A stretch of DNA of 64,000 bases from Tetrastigma voinierianum (Eukaryota > Streptophyta > Magnoliopsida > Vitales > Vitaceae): the NCBI GenBank assembly GCA_016808115.1, contig JAEQBH010004416.1, forward strand, positions 221,568-285,567, written 5' to 3'. The notes under the pieces are model-generated. The model made no database searches, was not told the DNA's origin, and was given only the letters and a program-made list of their open reading frames with translations. Shown piece after piece: positions 1 through 11,560 of the stretch. Within the stretch, counting starts at the first letter, position 1, and every line of letters begins with the position of its first letter. A program made the position numbers and the translations under genes.

Positions 1-7
1 AGCTCTT

Positions 8-17
8 CTATTTATAG
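8..17 (-). promoter_or_regulatory. TATA box of LTR-gamma promoter
   Basis: Minus strand reads CTATAAATAG. The same motif sits at the equivalent place in the other gamma LTR (6177-6186), directly downstream of the palindromic U3 repeats. Conservation in both LTRs and position between U3 repeats and a GA-rich transcript leader support a promoter role; no expression evidence is available. Confidence 0.6.
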
Positions 18-29
18 CCTTCATGGTGA

Positions 30-215
30 GCATGCATGTTGACACATGGCATGCCATGTGTCACACACATGGCTTCTTGCCATGTGTCACACATGCATGT
101 TTTGTGCATGCATTGTGACACATGGCTTGCCATGTGTCACCTCATGGCTTGCCATGTACCACATGGTTCGCCACATGTGTCAGGTCCGCTACGGCTCGCC
201 ATGTGTCGCCCGACA
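30..215. repeat. Palindromic U3 tandem repeats of LTR-gamma
   Basis: About seven imperfect copies of a 20-25 bp unit, each close to a palindrome with arms ACATGGC and GCCATGT around a 0-2 base centre, often flanked by TGTGTCAC. The same array is at 6205-6376. It lies 20-200 bp upstream of the TATA box, so it could be a repeated protein-binding site; it could also extrude hairpins. Confidence 0.8.
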
Positions 216-411
216 CGCGTTTTCTCGAAATACGTGAAATTCCGACTATCTCAGAATTCAATGAAATTTGACTGGGTAGCTAGATTTCACGAGACGATTT
301 CAACGGTGCAATTCGTTTTGTCATCCGAGATCTAGAAAAATCTCAATTTTTCTCCAGACCATTTCGGTAAATTACCGCTGGCCATTTTCGTAAAAAATAC
401 GCTTCCCGTTT

Positions 412-430
412 CGTATTCCTTCTTAAAAGA
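412..430 (-). other. Polypurine tract of gamma element
   Basis: On the minus strand a stretch reading TCTTTTAAGAAGGAATACGA lies between the end of pol and the 3' LTR, preceded by GGACGAAATTC, a context typical of plant Ty3/gypsy polypurine tracts. It would prime plus-strand DNA synthesis. The exact LTR edge is uncertain by several bases. Confidence 0.55.
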
Positions 431-559
431 ATTTCGTCCCGAAATTCCCGCATATATACAAACAATCAAACGAATGCATATGCAACAGTCATTTAAAACA
501 TTAATGACTAGAAAACGTACCTTCCCCATCAAATAAGAAGGGATAATTGGCTTGCACGA

Positions 560-900
560 TGTCCTCGCGCTCCCATGTCGCCTCCTCGACTCCTCGGTGC
601 TACCACAACACCTTTACAAGCCTCACGATCTCAAGCAGCGCAGCACCTCGCCTCGCCTATCCATGATATGCACCGATCCCTCCTCGAAGGTCCCATCTGC
701 ATCAACAATAAGCTCTCCCCAATCCACTATATGAGTTGGATCTGGAGTGTACTTCCGGAGCATAGAGACGTGAAACACCTCATGAACGCTCGACAAACTT
801 GGCGGCAACGCTAACCGATACGCAATCGTGCCCACCCTCTCGAAAAGTACCGGGCGGGTCCAATGTACTCCATGGCGCCTTCCCCCGTTTGCCGAATCTA
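560..900 (-). pseudogene. Gamma pol: integrase C-terminal region
   Basis: Minus-strand translation gives one clean block (623-835) that reads as the region following the integrase core of plant gypsy elements: AYRLALPPSLSSVHEVFHVS, then MLRKYTPDPTHIVDWGEL, then an acidic segment and IMDRR. In Del/Tekay-like elements this leads into a chromodomain-like tail; the expected tail near 560-620 is frame-broken. It is the 3' end of pol, next to the polypurine tract. Not functional as read. Confidence 0.8.
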
Positions 901-1990
901 ATCACCTCTTAGGCATCACCTTCAAGAAGACATGATCACCCGCCTGAACTCTGTGAGGTCATCGCCGCATAATCGCCGTAACTCTTCCTCGCCGCCCGGT
1001 AGCGCAGCGAGACGCTCCTCGAATCATACCTACCTCGTCTCGAGGTGTCTCTAATCAAACTGACCAGCGGATAGAGCTCTCCCACCTCCGTCCAACATAT
1101 TGGTGATCTACACGCCTCCCATAAGAGCCTCATAGTGGCGCTCATCCGAATACTCGCCCGATAACTCGAAGTATTGTAGGCGAACTCTAACAGCGGCAAG
1201 TGCTCCTCCCAACTACCCTGAGATTCAGGACGCATGCTCGCAGCATGTCCTCTAAAACTAATGAACCGCCCGATTGACCATCCGTCCGAGGATGAAAAGC
1301 CAAGACTCATCGAAAGCTACGTCCCCAATGGGCCTTCCTCGGAAACTCTTCCAAACTAAGTTGTAAAACCGAGGATCCCGAACCGATACCATGGAGACCG
1401 GAACTCCATGCAACTGCATTTTATCTCCCGTATATACAACCCGCAGAGAATTCCTCTAATGTGAAGGCCTTGACGCTTTAAATGTGCCACGACTCTTGGT
1501 GAGCCTGGCCCACTATAACCCATATCGCATCACGCTTCCGACGTCCGTGGGGCGCGAGTCAATGGTCCATCGCGGATGTGCTCCACTTCCACTCCGCCAT
1601 TCCAATGGTCGGAGTAGCCCCGGGCTGACCGGGGTGTCACTTCTGACTACCGGGCACATGAGACAATCACGACAAAATCCCCGACATGCTCCTTCATCCC
1701 TCTCCAGCAGTCGGCCCATGGCACGGCGTCAGCGATACATCTTCGCGCTAATTCGGATGCACATCGACCCGAACAATGGAACTCCTCGAGGATCTCCTCC
1801 CCAAATCGGGTCGACCGGGGACCACAACCCGTCCCCTATACCGGCGACTACCACCGCGGCGTGACGTGTCTGCACCCTTCGCCCCCGCCGTATTTCCCGA
1901 TCAGATTCGGTCCCGACGGGATACTTGCCCCGTCCCGCACCCGGACTCTATCACCGCCGCAGAGACTCGCAGCCATCATACTTCCCAAGG
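900..1990 (-). pseudogene. Gamma pol: integrase core
   Basis: Minus-strand frames contain the diagnostic gypsy integrase stretch around 1300-1080: a decayed 'SSDGWS' equivalent of the DGQSE motif, then GSWEEHLPLLEFAYNTS and CRSPICWTEVGE. Upstream (1480-1990) the zinc-binding and first catalytic parts are scattered over frames. Integrase inserts the cDNA into the host genome. Frameshifts and stops make it a pseudogene. Confidence 0.75.
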
Positions 1991-2059
1991 TACTCGAGCC
2001 CGCTTCATCGTATCGCAAATCGAACCGCCCCACTTTCTCGAGCATTCGCCACTGGAAGC

Positions 2060-2470
2060 CATACTAGCCGCACTTCGCGGACTTTCGCTGGGCGACGCCA
2101 CTACATTTGCCTTACCGATGGTAATGCAAAGTGAAGTAGTAATCTTCAAAATCCCATCCACCTACGCTCATGTTGGAGGTCTGGTCGCTAAGTGAAGATG
2201 TATTTCCCGACTTTCAGGGTCCGAAAAACACCTCGAATTGCTCACCACATAAGTAGTGGCGCCAAATCTTCAAGGCGAAGACTACGACTGCCAACTCCAT
2301 GTCATGCGTGGGGTAATTCTACTCATGATTCTTCAACTGCCGAGAACCATAAGCCACAACCTTCCCGAATCGCACGTAACACACCCCGCCCGTCCTTCAA
2401 GCATCATAAGACACTGCGGTTCCTCCGTCCCTTCCGGACTATTAGAATAGGAGCTGAAGTAAGCCTCCTC
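2060..2470 (-). pseudogene. Gamma pol: RNase H domain
   Basis: Minus strand around 2450-2200 reads RQLKNHE, then NYPTHDMELAVVVFALKIWR and HYL with few breaks, the central RNase H block of Ty3/gypsy pol. GKANVVA follows near 2110, the usual linker to integrase. The domain would degrade the RNA strand during reverse transcription. It is better preserved than most coding remnants in the window, but still shifted and stopped. Confidence 0.8.
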
Positions 2471-3340
2471 TTCAATTCCTTGAACGCTCGCTCACATGAG
2501 TCATCCCATACAAACTTGACCTCCTTCTGGGTCAATCTTGTCACAGCGCCGCTAGCGGAGAAACTCTATAAACCTCCCGTAATACCCCCGCCAATCCCAA
2601 GAAACTACGATCTCGAAGACTGACTGGGTCCCTCCCAACTCATCACGCGCCCCTCAACCTTCCCGGTCAACCCGACATGCCCGGTCGATATCACGTGTCC
2701 CAAGAAACCCACCTCAGCAAGCCAAAACTCGCACTTACTAAACTTGGCATACAATTGATGATCCTCAAAGTCAGAGTACGATTCCTCGAGCGATCCTCAT
2801 TCTCCACCTGACTGAGTAGATCAGATGTCATCAACAAAGACCACAACAAATTGATCTAAATAAGGTCAGAACAAATCTATTCATGAGGTCCATGAATGTC
2901 AGTTTGCAGATTGCCAATCCAAAGCGGCATCACCGTAAACTCAGTGCCCATACCGCGTCCTGAACGCTGTCTTAGGGATGTCTGCCTCCCTAACTCTCAA
3001 CTTATGGTAACCAGTGCGAAGGTCTATCTTGGAGTAGACTTGCACCCCTCTCAACTGATCAAATAAGTCATCAATCCTCTGTAATGGATACCGATTCTTG
3101 ATTGTAACCCTATTCAATCACTGTCGATGCGCAATGGCTGGTCTTACCTTCTTCTTCGTGAATAACCTGAGCACCCTACGGCAAGAAGTGCTTCGGGTCT
3201 AATGAACCCTTTGGGCCTAGTAACTCCCCGTATCCCGACCTCGAGCTCCCGCAACTCAACCGGCGCCATCCCCATGAGTCATAGAAAATGGGCGACGTAC
3301 CAGATACGGCACTCCACGCGGAAGTCTACATCCCCAAGTG
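2470..3340 (-). pseudogene. Gamma pol: reverse transcriptase
   Basis: Minus strand at about 3300 reads a MAPVELREL block followed by KGFIRPEA (thumb-proximal start of plant gypsy RT). At 3110-2950 there is a long nearly open stretch: RIDDLFDQLRGVQVYSKIDL, then RTGYHKLRVREADIPKTAFR. The catalytic FVDD is encoded at 2827-2838. RT copies the element RNA to cDNA. Frameshifts occur near 2930 and 2810. Confidence 0.85.
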
Positions 3341-3539
3341 GGAGGTCCCTGAGCCTGCTCGAAAAACATCCTCGTATCGCAAACCACCCGAGGTAGACTC
3401 ATCCCGCCTCACCCGCCCTCCAAGGTAAGGCTAGCTAGCCAACTGCTAATCGCCTGTCGACGGAATCGTGGCACGTATGGGGTGAAGCATCTGCCTATTC
3501 CCTTGAAACACAAACACAAGTACCGGGCTCCGTGTGTAA

Positions 3540-3720
3540 AGCAGAATCTCATACTTGCCACAATATATGACAACCCGACGTGGCCGGGCCAACTACCATT
3601 CCGAGGATGACCTCGAACTCTGACATGTCCATGACCCGAAGGTCCACTGTGAGTAGAATCCCGGAGATCTCTAACTCAAATCCCCGACATATCCGATCAA
3701 TTCTCGCCTTAGTCCCTTAA
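3540..3720 (-). pseudogene. Gamma pol: protease C-terminal part
   Basis: Minus strand near 3660-3600 reads DLRVMDMSEFEVILGM, the C-terminal half of the retrotransposon aspartic protease. The N-terminal half with the catalytic DSG-type motif is not recognisable. It lies just upstream (in element orientation) of RT, as expected. Confidence 0.65.
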
Positions 3721-4223
3721 ATTCACATGTAAAGGCTCTCTGCCTAAGGTCTCAACCTCTAAGCTCCCTTCCTCTTACTTTACATTCATACAAGTCAAAC
3801 AAAGAAGTTTAGAATCATTTCTGTCTCTACTATTAGCATACATGCCACCCAATACTGTATATAATATTCGAACCATCCGCTTGTTTCGTAACTCCTATAA
3901 GCTGCTTCAACCCTATAATGTTCAGATTTCCTATATATATCCTACCACATATAATTCATATAATTAGAACACACAATCACGCACAAACAATCAAAGCATA
4001 CACAAGAAAACACACAATGCATGCTGTGATCTAATTCTGTCTTGTTGGATCCTAGGTAACCTCCTACCTAGACCTTGATAACAAACTATGATCTTGATAT
4101 CAAACACTAGGTAATTCTAACCCAAGCTCAAACACCAAGCCATACCAAGCTTTGATGCTCCTACATATTAACAGCATGTCCTAGACCCATGCCCCACTGA
4201 GCCCTAGGTGTTCGTATACCTAA
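3720..4223 (-). other. Gamma leader; no gag visible
   Basis: About 500 bp between the PBS and protease remnants. It is AT-rich with no frame that resembles gag and no zinc knuckle. A complete gypsy element would carry roughly 1.2-1.5 kb of gag here, so this copy appears to have lost gag by internal deletion. Confidence 0.5.
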
Positions 4224-4235
4224 GCTCTGATACCA
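4224..4235 (-). other. Primer-binding site (tRNA-iMet type)
   Basis: Minus strand reads TGGTATCAGAGC, the exact 12-base PBS complementary to the 3' end of plant initiator methionine tRNA. It lies within a few bases of the inner end of the gamma 5' LTR, which fixes the element's orientation as minus. It is the only perfectly kept PBS in the window. Confidence 0.9.
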
Positions 4236-5977
4236 AGCCGCGGACACCCCAAACCCGGGTCCCGACGATCATCATTAACCTGCTGAAACCCGTGTGTGTC
4301 TCATATCATGAGACCCATACATGAATAAATGGCCCAATAGGCCCATCATCATTCTCAGCCCATACTACAAGACCATACATTTCTATAGATCTAAGAGTTA
4401 TTACATCACTCCTATCACAAAACATATATTAAAACTAGGCTGCTCTAATATATACACAAACAAGAATCAAGGCCACAACCGCCATTTCATAATCCCGCCT
4501 AAGGAGCGCTTTCTATCCGCCCGTACCGTGCTATACCCGAAGGGGTCCCACGACGGTGAGCTAACGTCAAGAGAGATAAATCCTAAGCAAGGGCTATTTC
4601 CACCTAGGTGCACATGCAAATGATCATTTCCACAAATAACCAACAACCAATCCACAGGCATTAATACATGTTATCCTATCATGAAAAAATCTACATGCAT
4701 GTATGAGACGACACTCTACATGCCCCAAGTACCGGGTCAACCTCCGACCCACCACCCAATGCAAGTGCCAATGGGAAATCAATACCGAGTCAGTCCCGAC
4801 TCTCATCTCACAACCCGTAGTCTATATGATAGTTATTTAATCGTTTCGTGTCTGGGGCGCGAACTTTTCGTGGTCTCACCGCTGTCTCACACCTCCGACA
4901 TTTTCGCTTTCACCTGGATACGCCGTCTGTGTTTTCGTGCTTTTCACCCGAGGGTATCTATCCCCTACTTGCTACGCCCGACACATTTCATTTTCCATTT
5001 TCGTTTAACACTGTGAAACTCAATTGGACTTCGTCCCATTCCCAAGCCCACACGATTCAACACCAAACGTAGTGCCAAATCAGTACCATGAACACACTTT
5101 CATGTAATGTGGTGTTACCGCACACCAATGCAATGCAATTTTGTGCCATCGGAGACTCAAACCCATGACCAATGCAAGGAAGACTCCTTACATGGACATT
5201 CACATCATACACTAAGTGTGTGTGCGCAGAACATCATGTCTAATGCACACAACATTTCATATATTTAACATACATGCAGTCATGTTAATATTCCACATAT
5301 TCAAATCAATACATCACATAAGCATGCACTACATCTTTTCTATCATTCAGTTCCTTCATGTCAACACATCATTTCTCATATTCAGTATGTCATTGAATTT
5401 ATGGAAATAACATACAAAACATCCAACACACAATTCCCTGCTTAGGCCATATGCAGTCCCAAGCATTTCGGTTACAAACTGGTTCCAAAAACAGAAGTTC
5501 CGGAAACCATAACGGACTATGTCTCAACTGTCCGTGACCCAGCCCAATGTTCAGTCAAAATTTTGGCTGAGCACTTTATCTTAATAAATTCTAGACTCGA
5601 CGAGCTTTCCGTAGAGTCCAATAACGCGTGAATCGGAGTTCGGACGAGAAAGTTATGGCCGTCCAAAGTTGACGGGCGATTCATACCGGTGTGCGTAAAA
5701 TTTGGGCACACCCCCGTTTGTCATTCTGCTCGGGATTTTACCATCCCAGAACAGAGTGTTCGGTCTCGGACAGTCCTGAAACCCCGTAAAACTAGTCTTT
5801 GACCATCACACAATCACAAACAAACCATACAACATACAAATTCGCCCAGAAAACCGGACGAAACCCGTAGGCCATTACACGGCCCCTAGGCGTAAAATAA
5901 CCGAAGTAGGAGGAAACCTACCTCTTGTAGCGCAGTTCCGGGTTCCTTTTCACATCCGGTCCGCCTCACCGGCGCAA

Positions 5978-6131
5978 CACTCCTTCCCTCTTCCCTTTCT
6001 TTCTCTCTTCCTCCCCCCTTCCTCTTCTCTTTCTTCTTTCCTTTCTCCTCTCCTTTCCTCCCTTTCTCTTCTCCTTTCCTCCCTTCCTCTTCTCCTTTCC
6101 TCCCTTCCTCCTCCTCCTCCTTGCTGCTCCC
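5978..6131. repeat. Polypyrimidine/polypurine tract in LTR-gamma
   Basis: About 150 bp of nearly pure C/T on the + strand (GA on the element strand), built from CCTTCC, TCTTCTCC and similar units. It starts about 45 bp downstream of the LTR TATA box, so it would lie in the 5' end of the element's transcript. Tracts of this kind can adopt triplex (H-DNA) structures; that is an inference from composition. Confidence 0.85.
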
Positions 6132-6176
6132 CCCACGGACTGAATTTGCTCCTCCACAAACTGAATTTGAGCTCTT

Positions 6177-6186
6177 CTATTTATAG
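6177..6186 (-). promoter_or_regulatory. TATA box of LTR-gamma 5' LTR
   Basis: CTATAAATAG on the minus strand, identical to the motif at 8-17, placed between the palindromic U3 array and the GA-rich tract. This would be the promoter of the gamma element. Confidence 0.65.
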
Positions 6187-6204
6187 CCTTCATGGTGAGC
6201 ATGC

Positions 6205-6376
6205 ATGTTGACACATGGCATGCCATGTGTCACACACATGGCTTGCCATGTGTCACACATGCATGTCTTTGCCATGCATTGTGACACATGGCTTGCCATG
6301 TGTCACTCACATGGCTTGCCATGTGTCACCACATGGTTCGCCATGTGTCATCCACATGGCTCGCCATGTGTCGCCC
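6205..6376. repeat. Palindromic U3 repeats, second LTR-gamma copy
   Basis: Six to seven units of the ACATGGC/GCCATGT palindrome, with TGTGTCAC between units, matching 30-215. Unit number and spacers differ slightly between the two LTRs, as expected for a tandem repeat changing by slippage. Confidence 0.8.
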
Positions 6377-6579
6377 GACACGCGTTTTCTCGAAATACGT
6401 GAAATTCCGACTATCTCGAAATTCAATGAAATTTGACTGGGTAGCTAGATTTCACGAGACGATTTCAATCTGCAATTCGCTTTGTCATCCGAGATCTAGA
6501 AAATCTCAATTTTTCTCTCCAGACCATTCTCGTAAATTACCGCTTTGCTCATTTTCGAAAAATACGCTTTTCCCGGAAA

Positions 6580-8480
6580 TTACAAAACTCGCCTACATAG
6601 TCGGGCTACCTAAAAATCTTTGTAATCGTGTTTTATCTTTAATTTCATCAGAAATTTGTTAGCAAAATCAATTGTTTTGTATAGGTTTTATTTGACCTTA
6701 TGAATGTCAAATCCTAAAAACCTAATTTGAAACAATTTTATTTTTGCTGCGTAGATTACTTTCAAACCATTATCTCTTACAATCTTTTGTACTTTAATGT
6801 TTGAAATGTTTTCAAGGAATTTGAAAATATGAGAATATCATCAATGTATACAAGAAAACTAGTGTATTCATTAAATATTTCCCATTCACTGTATTTTAAA
6901 TTAAGGAGTATTTTATACTAACTGGCATTATAACTCCATCTAGATAATGTCTAAATGGAACTGAATGCTTTTATAAATTTACCCTCTGGTTTTATTTGAA
7001 TTTGCCTGAAACTAGATTTCTATATCGAATTTTGAAAATTGCATTATAAATCCTTTGAATTAAACTTTTATTAGGTATTGATACCTAATCCATTGAAGGA
7101 CTTTATCTAATGGTTTAGTAAATTGATTACCAACCTTAGAGTTCCTTCTAAGCTCAAGCCTTTTGAATACAAAATGCATAACCCATGAATGACTCTGGTC
7201 TTATAAGTTTTGTATTTCCATAGATCACACTTTAAAACATCATGAGCCCTGGATCATTTGGTTAGGTCTTGCTTTCGAGGGAATTCAGTTTTAAAACTTT
7301 CATGGTAATGAAACTATATACGTTTCATCAAATGCATCGGTAAATAGGCTAAACAAAGATTTGGTTTCATTTATTTTTTGAACATTTTTTATTCCTCTCT
7401 TGAATCATTTTGATCAGAAATTTTCTTCAATTACATTGTATTTTTAAGAAATCTACCTGCTTTTGCTTTTGTTGAACTCAAAGAAGAAAATCTAAAAATT
7501 ACTCATTTCTTTAACTTCTATTCTTATAAATTCAAAAGGGTTTTTTTGACCATTATTTGAAGCTCTTAACTTTATTATCTATTTTAAAAGGATATAGCTG
7601 TGTTAGGGAAGGAGTCCTTAAAACAAATTTACGACTTATATTTTGACTAGTAGAATGAGGTCTGAATATAAACACTACTTTAAAATATGACCTTGTATTT
7701 TTGTATTGAACCTTCAAAGGATCTATTACTAGCTGTTGATAACTTTATAAGTTTTAAGAAAATATATAAAGAGGGGAAATAACCCTTCCTTTGGGATATA
7801 ATTTAAATCAAATTAACTAATACAAAGTTTATAAAGACTTTTTTGTAATCAGACTTGTGCTCTTCTTTTCACCAGATATTATCTGCTTTTGCATAATATT
7901 GCACTATGTACAAAAGTTTTCAGCTTCTTCATTTGTTTACTCAAGTCAAGTCTTCTTTTTTTTAATTCTTAAATTATTAATCTTGTGTCTATATTTCTGA
8001 TTAAAGAGTTTGAATTTGACTTGAAGTCAAATGGTTTGTTCTTCTCAACTTCAAAGCAGAAAGTTCCTGGTTTTTATAATATTGAGTCACCTTCATTTCC
8101 GATATAATTGAAATATTTATTTTAGCCTGTTTAACCTGTTGTTCAAGACTTTTCTTATATATTTTGGTCACTTTTTATTCTCAATTCAGACAATCATTCA
8201 AGTAAATTTTGATCACCAAGTAATATATTATCGATATAAAACAATTTATTTTCTATTTCTTTTCTATTTCGTAACTTTATTTGATTTATTAGCTTCAGAA
8301 TGAAGTATTATTCTTTGTATAATATCTTCTATTATCCTGGAAGTAAAATATTTATTTATTTATAATTAGGCTATACACCTTTGACTTCACGAAGCGATCG
8401 AACTTCTTTATGATAGCTTTTTGCCTGTTTATTCTCAGGGGTTTTTTGATTTAAATTTTTATCTTAAATCTTTGAATCTT
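6580..8480 (-). pseudogene. EPRV copy 1: reverse-transcriptase arm, inverted
   Basis: The minus strand carries a reverse transcriptase with YIDDIL encoded at 6837-6848 and an upstream FSKFDIE block near 7000, matching the RT fingers and catalytic loop of plant pararetroviruses. The similar + strand block at 50456-50925 belongs to the second copy. Reading outward, 7270-8480 is the reverse complement of 12691-13984 and should be the region just upstream of RT. Many stops and frameshifts are present. The arm ends at the gamma LTR (6578), where RT is cut before RNase H. Assignment to Caulimoviridae rather than gypsy rests on linkage to a movement-protein remnant. Confidence 0.75.
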
Positions 8481-8690
8481 ACATCAAAAAACAGCAATGT
8501 AGTAGAGATGCTCCTGCACTGACCTGCCTGTCCGGTTCAGTCCCATGAGGCAGCAGCCTAGGGAGGGGCATGAGACTTTGAGGAACCTAACTCAAGGGCA
8601 CCCATGGTTACGATGGACCCTACAGCCGCCACCGGGCGTGGCACCTGCTGGTCACAAGGGTGGACCCCATGGCCCTAGCCGTTAGGGGAA
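8481..8690 (+). other. EPRV copy 1: GC-richer leader/junction
   Basis: A 200-bp block with about 58% GC inside very AT-rich DNA, sitting exactly where the inverted RT arm turns into the plus-strand movement-protein arm. Its right part resembles 56130-56195 of copy 2 (a GGTGG..CCCC..GGGTC..TTAG pattern), which lies just before the movement-protein ORF there. I read it as the viral leader next to a rearrangement junction. The left part is unassigned. Confidence 0.45.
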
Positions 8691-9720
8691 CTACCATCAA
8701 AGAAATGGTAAATTTATCAAAAGTTTGTAGGTACTTAGTTCAAATACTTATTCAATCCAGATAGATATCAACTTAGATATATATAAGAAAAATACCTAAA
8801 TAATCTGAAAACAAACTGGTCTGCTTCTAGAAGATTGGTGCGACATCAAAAATTGGAAGTAAAATAAATATAAAGGAACTATATAGGCTAGGAACTTTGA
8901 ATTTAGAAAAAGATTATAGAATCAAAATCTCTGAAAAGACCTATCCACAGGTCTTAGACAAACGACAACTGAGACTTCATGACGGTGAAACAACTAAAAA
9001 GAAAATCCAAAGTCTTGCTATAGGAGTCATCCATGAACAAACCTTAAATCCAGGTTAGGATTGTTAGAAAACCTATATGCATATGTCTGCGTGATGCATA
9101 CATACAAATCTCCAGGATCTCTTAGAATTAACAAACAAACATATCTTCTTGGACTCCGTGTATTCACCCCATGATCCAACTTAGAGTTTGGACTCCATGA
9201 ATGATAAGAGACCATGAAGCCTCCTAACCTATAAAAAGATTCAAACTCAAAATGGCGACATGGACCCTAGATCTGTGAATGTATCGCAGAGTAGTATACT
9301 ATGAGCATACTATAAAAGCAATGACTCAGATCAACCAAACTGCCTTTTGTCCTCACCAAGATCAAACCTTGACTTAAAAAATGAAAGAATCTAATAAACA
9401 TAATTCCAAAACCTATCTCCAAGTGGGAAATGCCTATTACAAACTTCCTGAATGGAATTTCTAAATAACCTTAGCTCCAAACCCATTGAAGAATCCAAAA
9501 CTTTAACCATGAACAGAAGATGGACAAGGAAATGTCTAAATCTAATTTTATTTAAGAAAAGAAAACTTAATAAGAATAAACATATTCCAAAGGTCTTCGA
9601 ACTCTTATTTAGAAATGAACCTTCTAGAAGATTCAAAATGTCTAGTCAAATTGAACTAGAAGAAGTAGACTATCACCATTATCTCCGCATTTAAAATATA
9701 ATGCTGACCAAACCAAACAT
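8691..9720 (+). pseudogene. EPRV copy 1: movement-protein region
   Basis: Collinear with 56195-57240 of copy 2 throughout, with matching short blocks about every 20-40 bp. Frames are broken. The best stretch (9452-9694) covers the end of the movement protein and carries the charged tail seen in copy 2. Function (tubule or cell-to-cell transport of the virus) is inferred from the 30K-type motif visible in copy 2. Confidence 0.6.
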
Positions 9721-11262
9721 CTAAAAATTCCAGATAGGTCTCCCCAACATTTTCAAATGATTAATTTAATAATATTTCTCAAATTAAGTAAGGATGATAA
9801 ATAGAAATAATGAAAGAAGGTATGAAGATGAGAAAAGAAAGAAAATCAAGAAATATAAAGAAAAAGAATGGTTTTTCTCAAAATTATCCGCAGAAACAAA
9901 AGAGAAATTTAGAGAATAACAGACAACAACTATGTTAATGAAACAATATCCAGTCTGTATTTGATATATATATGCTAAAATAATTAGATTAAAGAACTTT
10001 TCTGCTAAATAATAAATATGTTCCAAAAAGGAATGTAGTTTAAATACTACTCAAAGAAGATAGTACTGAACCCATCCCTCCTTCAAGAAATAAAATGTGT
10101 TTCAAGGTGTTCAGAAGAAGAGTCACCTTCAAAATAAATTGATCAAAGGAAGATGAAAACAAATAATGATAAAAACTGAAAAGATATATATGAATCTAAC
10201 AAATAAAATAATTTTATAAATCAAATCTTAGGAATACTTCTAATTAACAAACAGAATCTGAAAAGTAAGACTTTACAAAAATTATAAACCCAAAAAAGAT
10301 GGTACAAAGAAAATAAGAAAGTCTTATATTCAAACCTATAAAACTTTAAATTAGGAGGTACAAAACAATGTTAATAATTAATAAGATCTAACGAAAAACT
10401 GAAGGTGAATAGAGAAATAAAAGATCCTCTTGTTCAGGTGCCATAAATTCCTTGTTTAATGTAATATCTAAATCTGCTTCCAACAAACTTATTGAAAATT
10501 CACAAAGATCCTAGTAAGATGATAGTCAAAATAAATAAGTTAAAACTTGCATCAAAGATCAAAACTTTGACAAAGACTACTCTGACGGTAATCGAGGAGA
10601 AACAACCAAAACAAAATAGCTATAAGAAAGAATGGGTATCTATTCTGAATATGATGCCTTCCCAATACGAAATTTTTTATTGTAGCTTCACAATACAAAT
10701 GGCAACATCACATTTTGTAACCGATGATTAATTAAACGGCTGCCTAATTATCCAAAGAAAGTCTAATGGCACATTAAACTTTGTGAAAACTACCTAAGGA
10801 AAAAAGAAAGATTTCGGTATCTTAAAAAGTATAAATGAGGAAGGAGAGTAAGACCTTAATTATAAGATTGGTCTATGCTTATAAATTCAAACATTTGTAT
10901 GGATCCGCATTTAAATATGGAGAAAGAACTTCAAATTTATAAAACTTAAGACGAGAGGCCACTGAAAGAATCTTGTGTCAGAATAAGGATGTGCTCTAGC
11001 AACCTTGATGGTAAATTTGATGCAGAGCTTCCCACCTGAAAGAAAGATTCCTTGACTCTAAGGCTTTCTGTAAATGATGTGAAACAAATATGTCTCCTGT
11101 ATAAAACACTTATAACAATCCAATTTGAGCACCCTTACTGGCTGAGATCTCGGTGGCATCATTAAAATGAAGGCCCCAAGTTGTATTCTCAACTAACCTA
11201 TTATCAAGTTAAAAAGACTCCAAAAGTTTCCAAAAAGATTTAGGTTCTTTTGTGCTCATTAT
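9721..11262 (+). pseudogene. EPRV copy 1: region after movement protein (capsid?)
   Basis: Collinear with 57241-57537 plus 58870-60160 of copy 2. Translations are lysine- and asparagine-rich and broken. A capsid/nucleic-acid-binding region would be expected here in caulimovirid genomes, but I see no clear zinc knuckle and cannot name a domain. Similarity ends at a block reading AGATTTAGGTTCTTTTGTGC (ends about 11257; 60157 in copy 2), after which (TA)n begins. Confidence 0.5.
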
Positions 11263-11518
11263 ATATAGATAATTATATATATATATATATATATATAAAC
11301 TGAAAGAGAAGTTATTCTTAGTAATTATCTATATATATAAATATGTATATATCTATATATATATCTATATATACATATCTATATATATATATATATTCTA
11401 TATATATATATATATGATATAAATCTAGTATCTATATATATAGATGCATATAGATATCTTAATATATAGATGTATATAGATATATCTATATAGATTTATA
11501 TATCTATATATATAGATA

Positions 11519-11560
<42 letters not shown>

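Larger units (their letters stand above)
1..412 (-). mobile_element. LTR-gamma, 3' LTR, truncated by window start
   Basis: The segment is repeated, with small differences, at 6168-6578, the outer end of the other gamma LTR. Read on the minus strand it is the U3 part of an LTR ending at a TATA box next to the window edge. It holds a cluster of ACATGGC/GCCATGT palindromes (30-215) and a conserved block near 215-410. It is followed inward (412-430) by a purine-rich stretch and then by minus-strand integrase remnants, so it is the 3' LTR of a minus-strand Ty3/gypsy element. The rest of this LTR lies outside the window. Confidence 0.85.
4238..6578 (-). mobile_element. LTR-gamma, 5' LTR (about 2.3 kb)
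   Basis: Inner end begins (+ strand) GCGGACACCCC next to the PBS; the outer end is the block shared with 1-412. On the minus strand the order is U3 with palindromic repeats, TATA at 6177-6186, a GA-rich leader (5978-6131), then about 1.7 kb without coding sense. Outer boundary near 6575-6580 is set where similarity to 1-412 stops and pararetroviral RT begins. No convincing target-site duplication can be checked because the other outer end is outside the window. Confidence 0.8.

Noticed and set aside
5950..6226. Lys/Arg/Glu-rich open frames on the minus strand
   Set aside because: Translation of the GA-rich tract of the gamma LTR, in a transcript-leader position.
8481..8690. tRNA or other structured RNA gene in the GC-rich block
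   Set aside because: No cloverleaf, A/B box pair or known RNA signature could be drawn; resemblance to the EPRV leader explains part of it.
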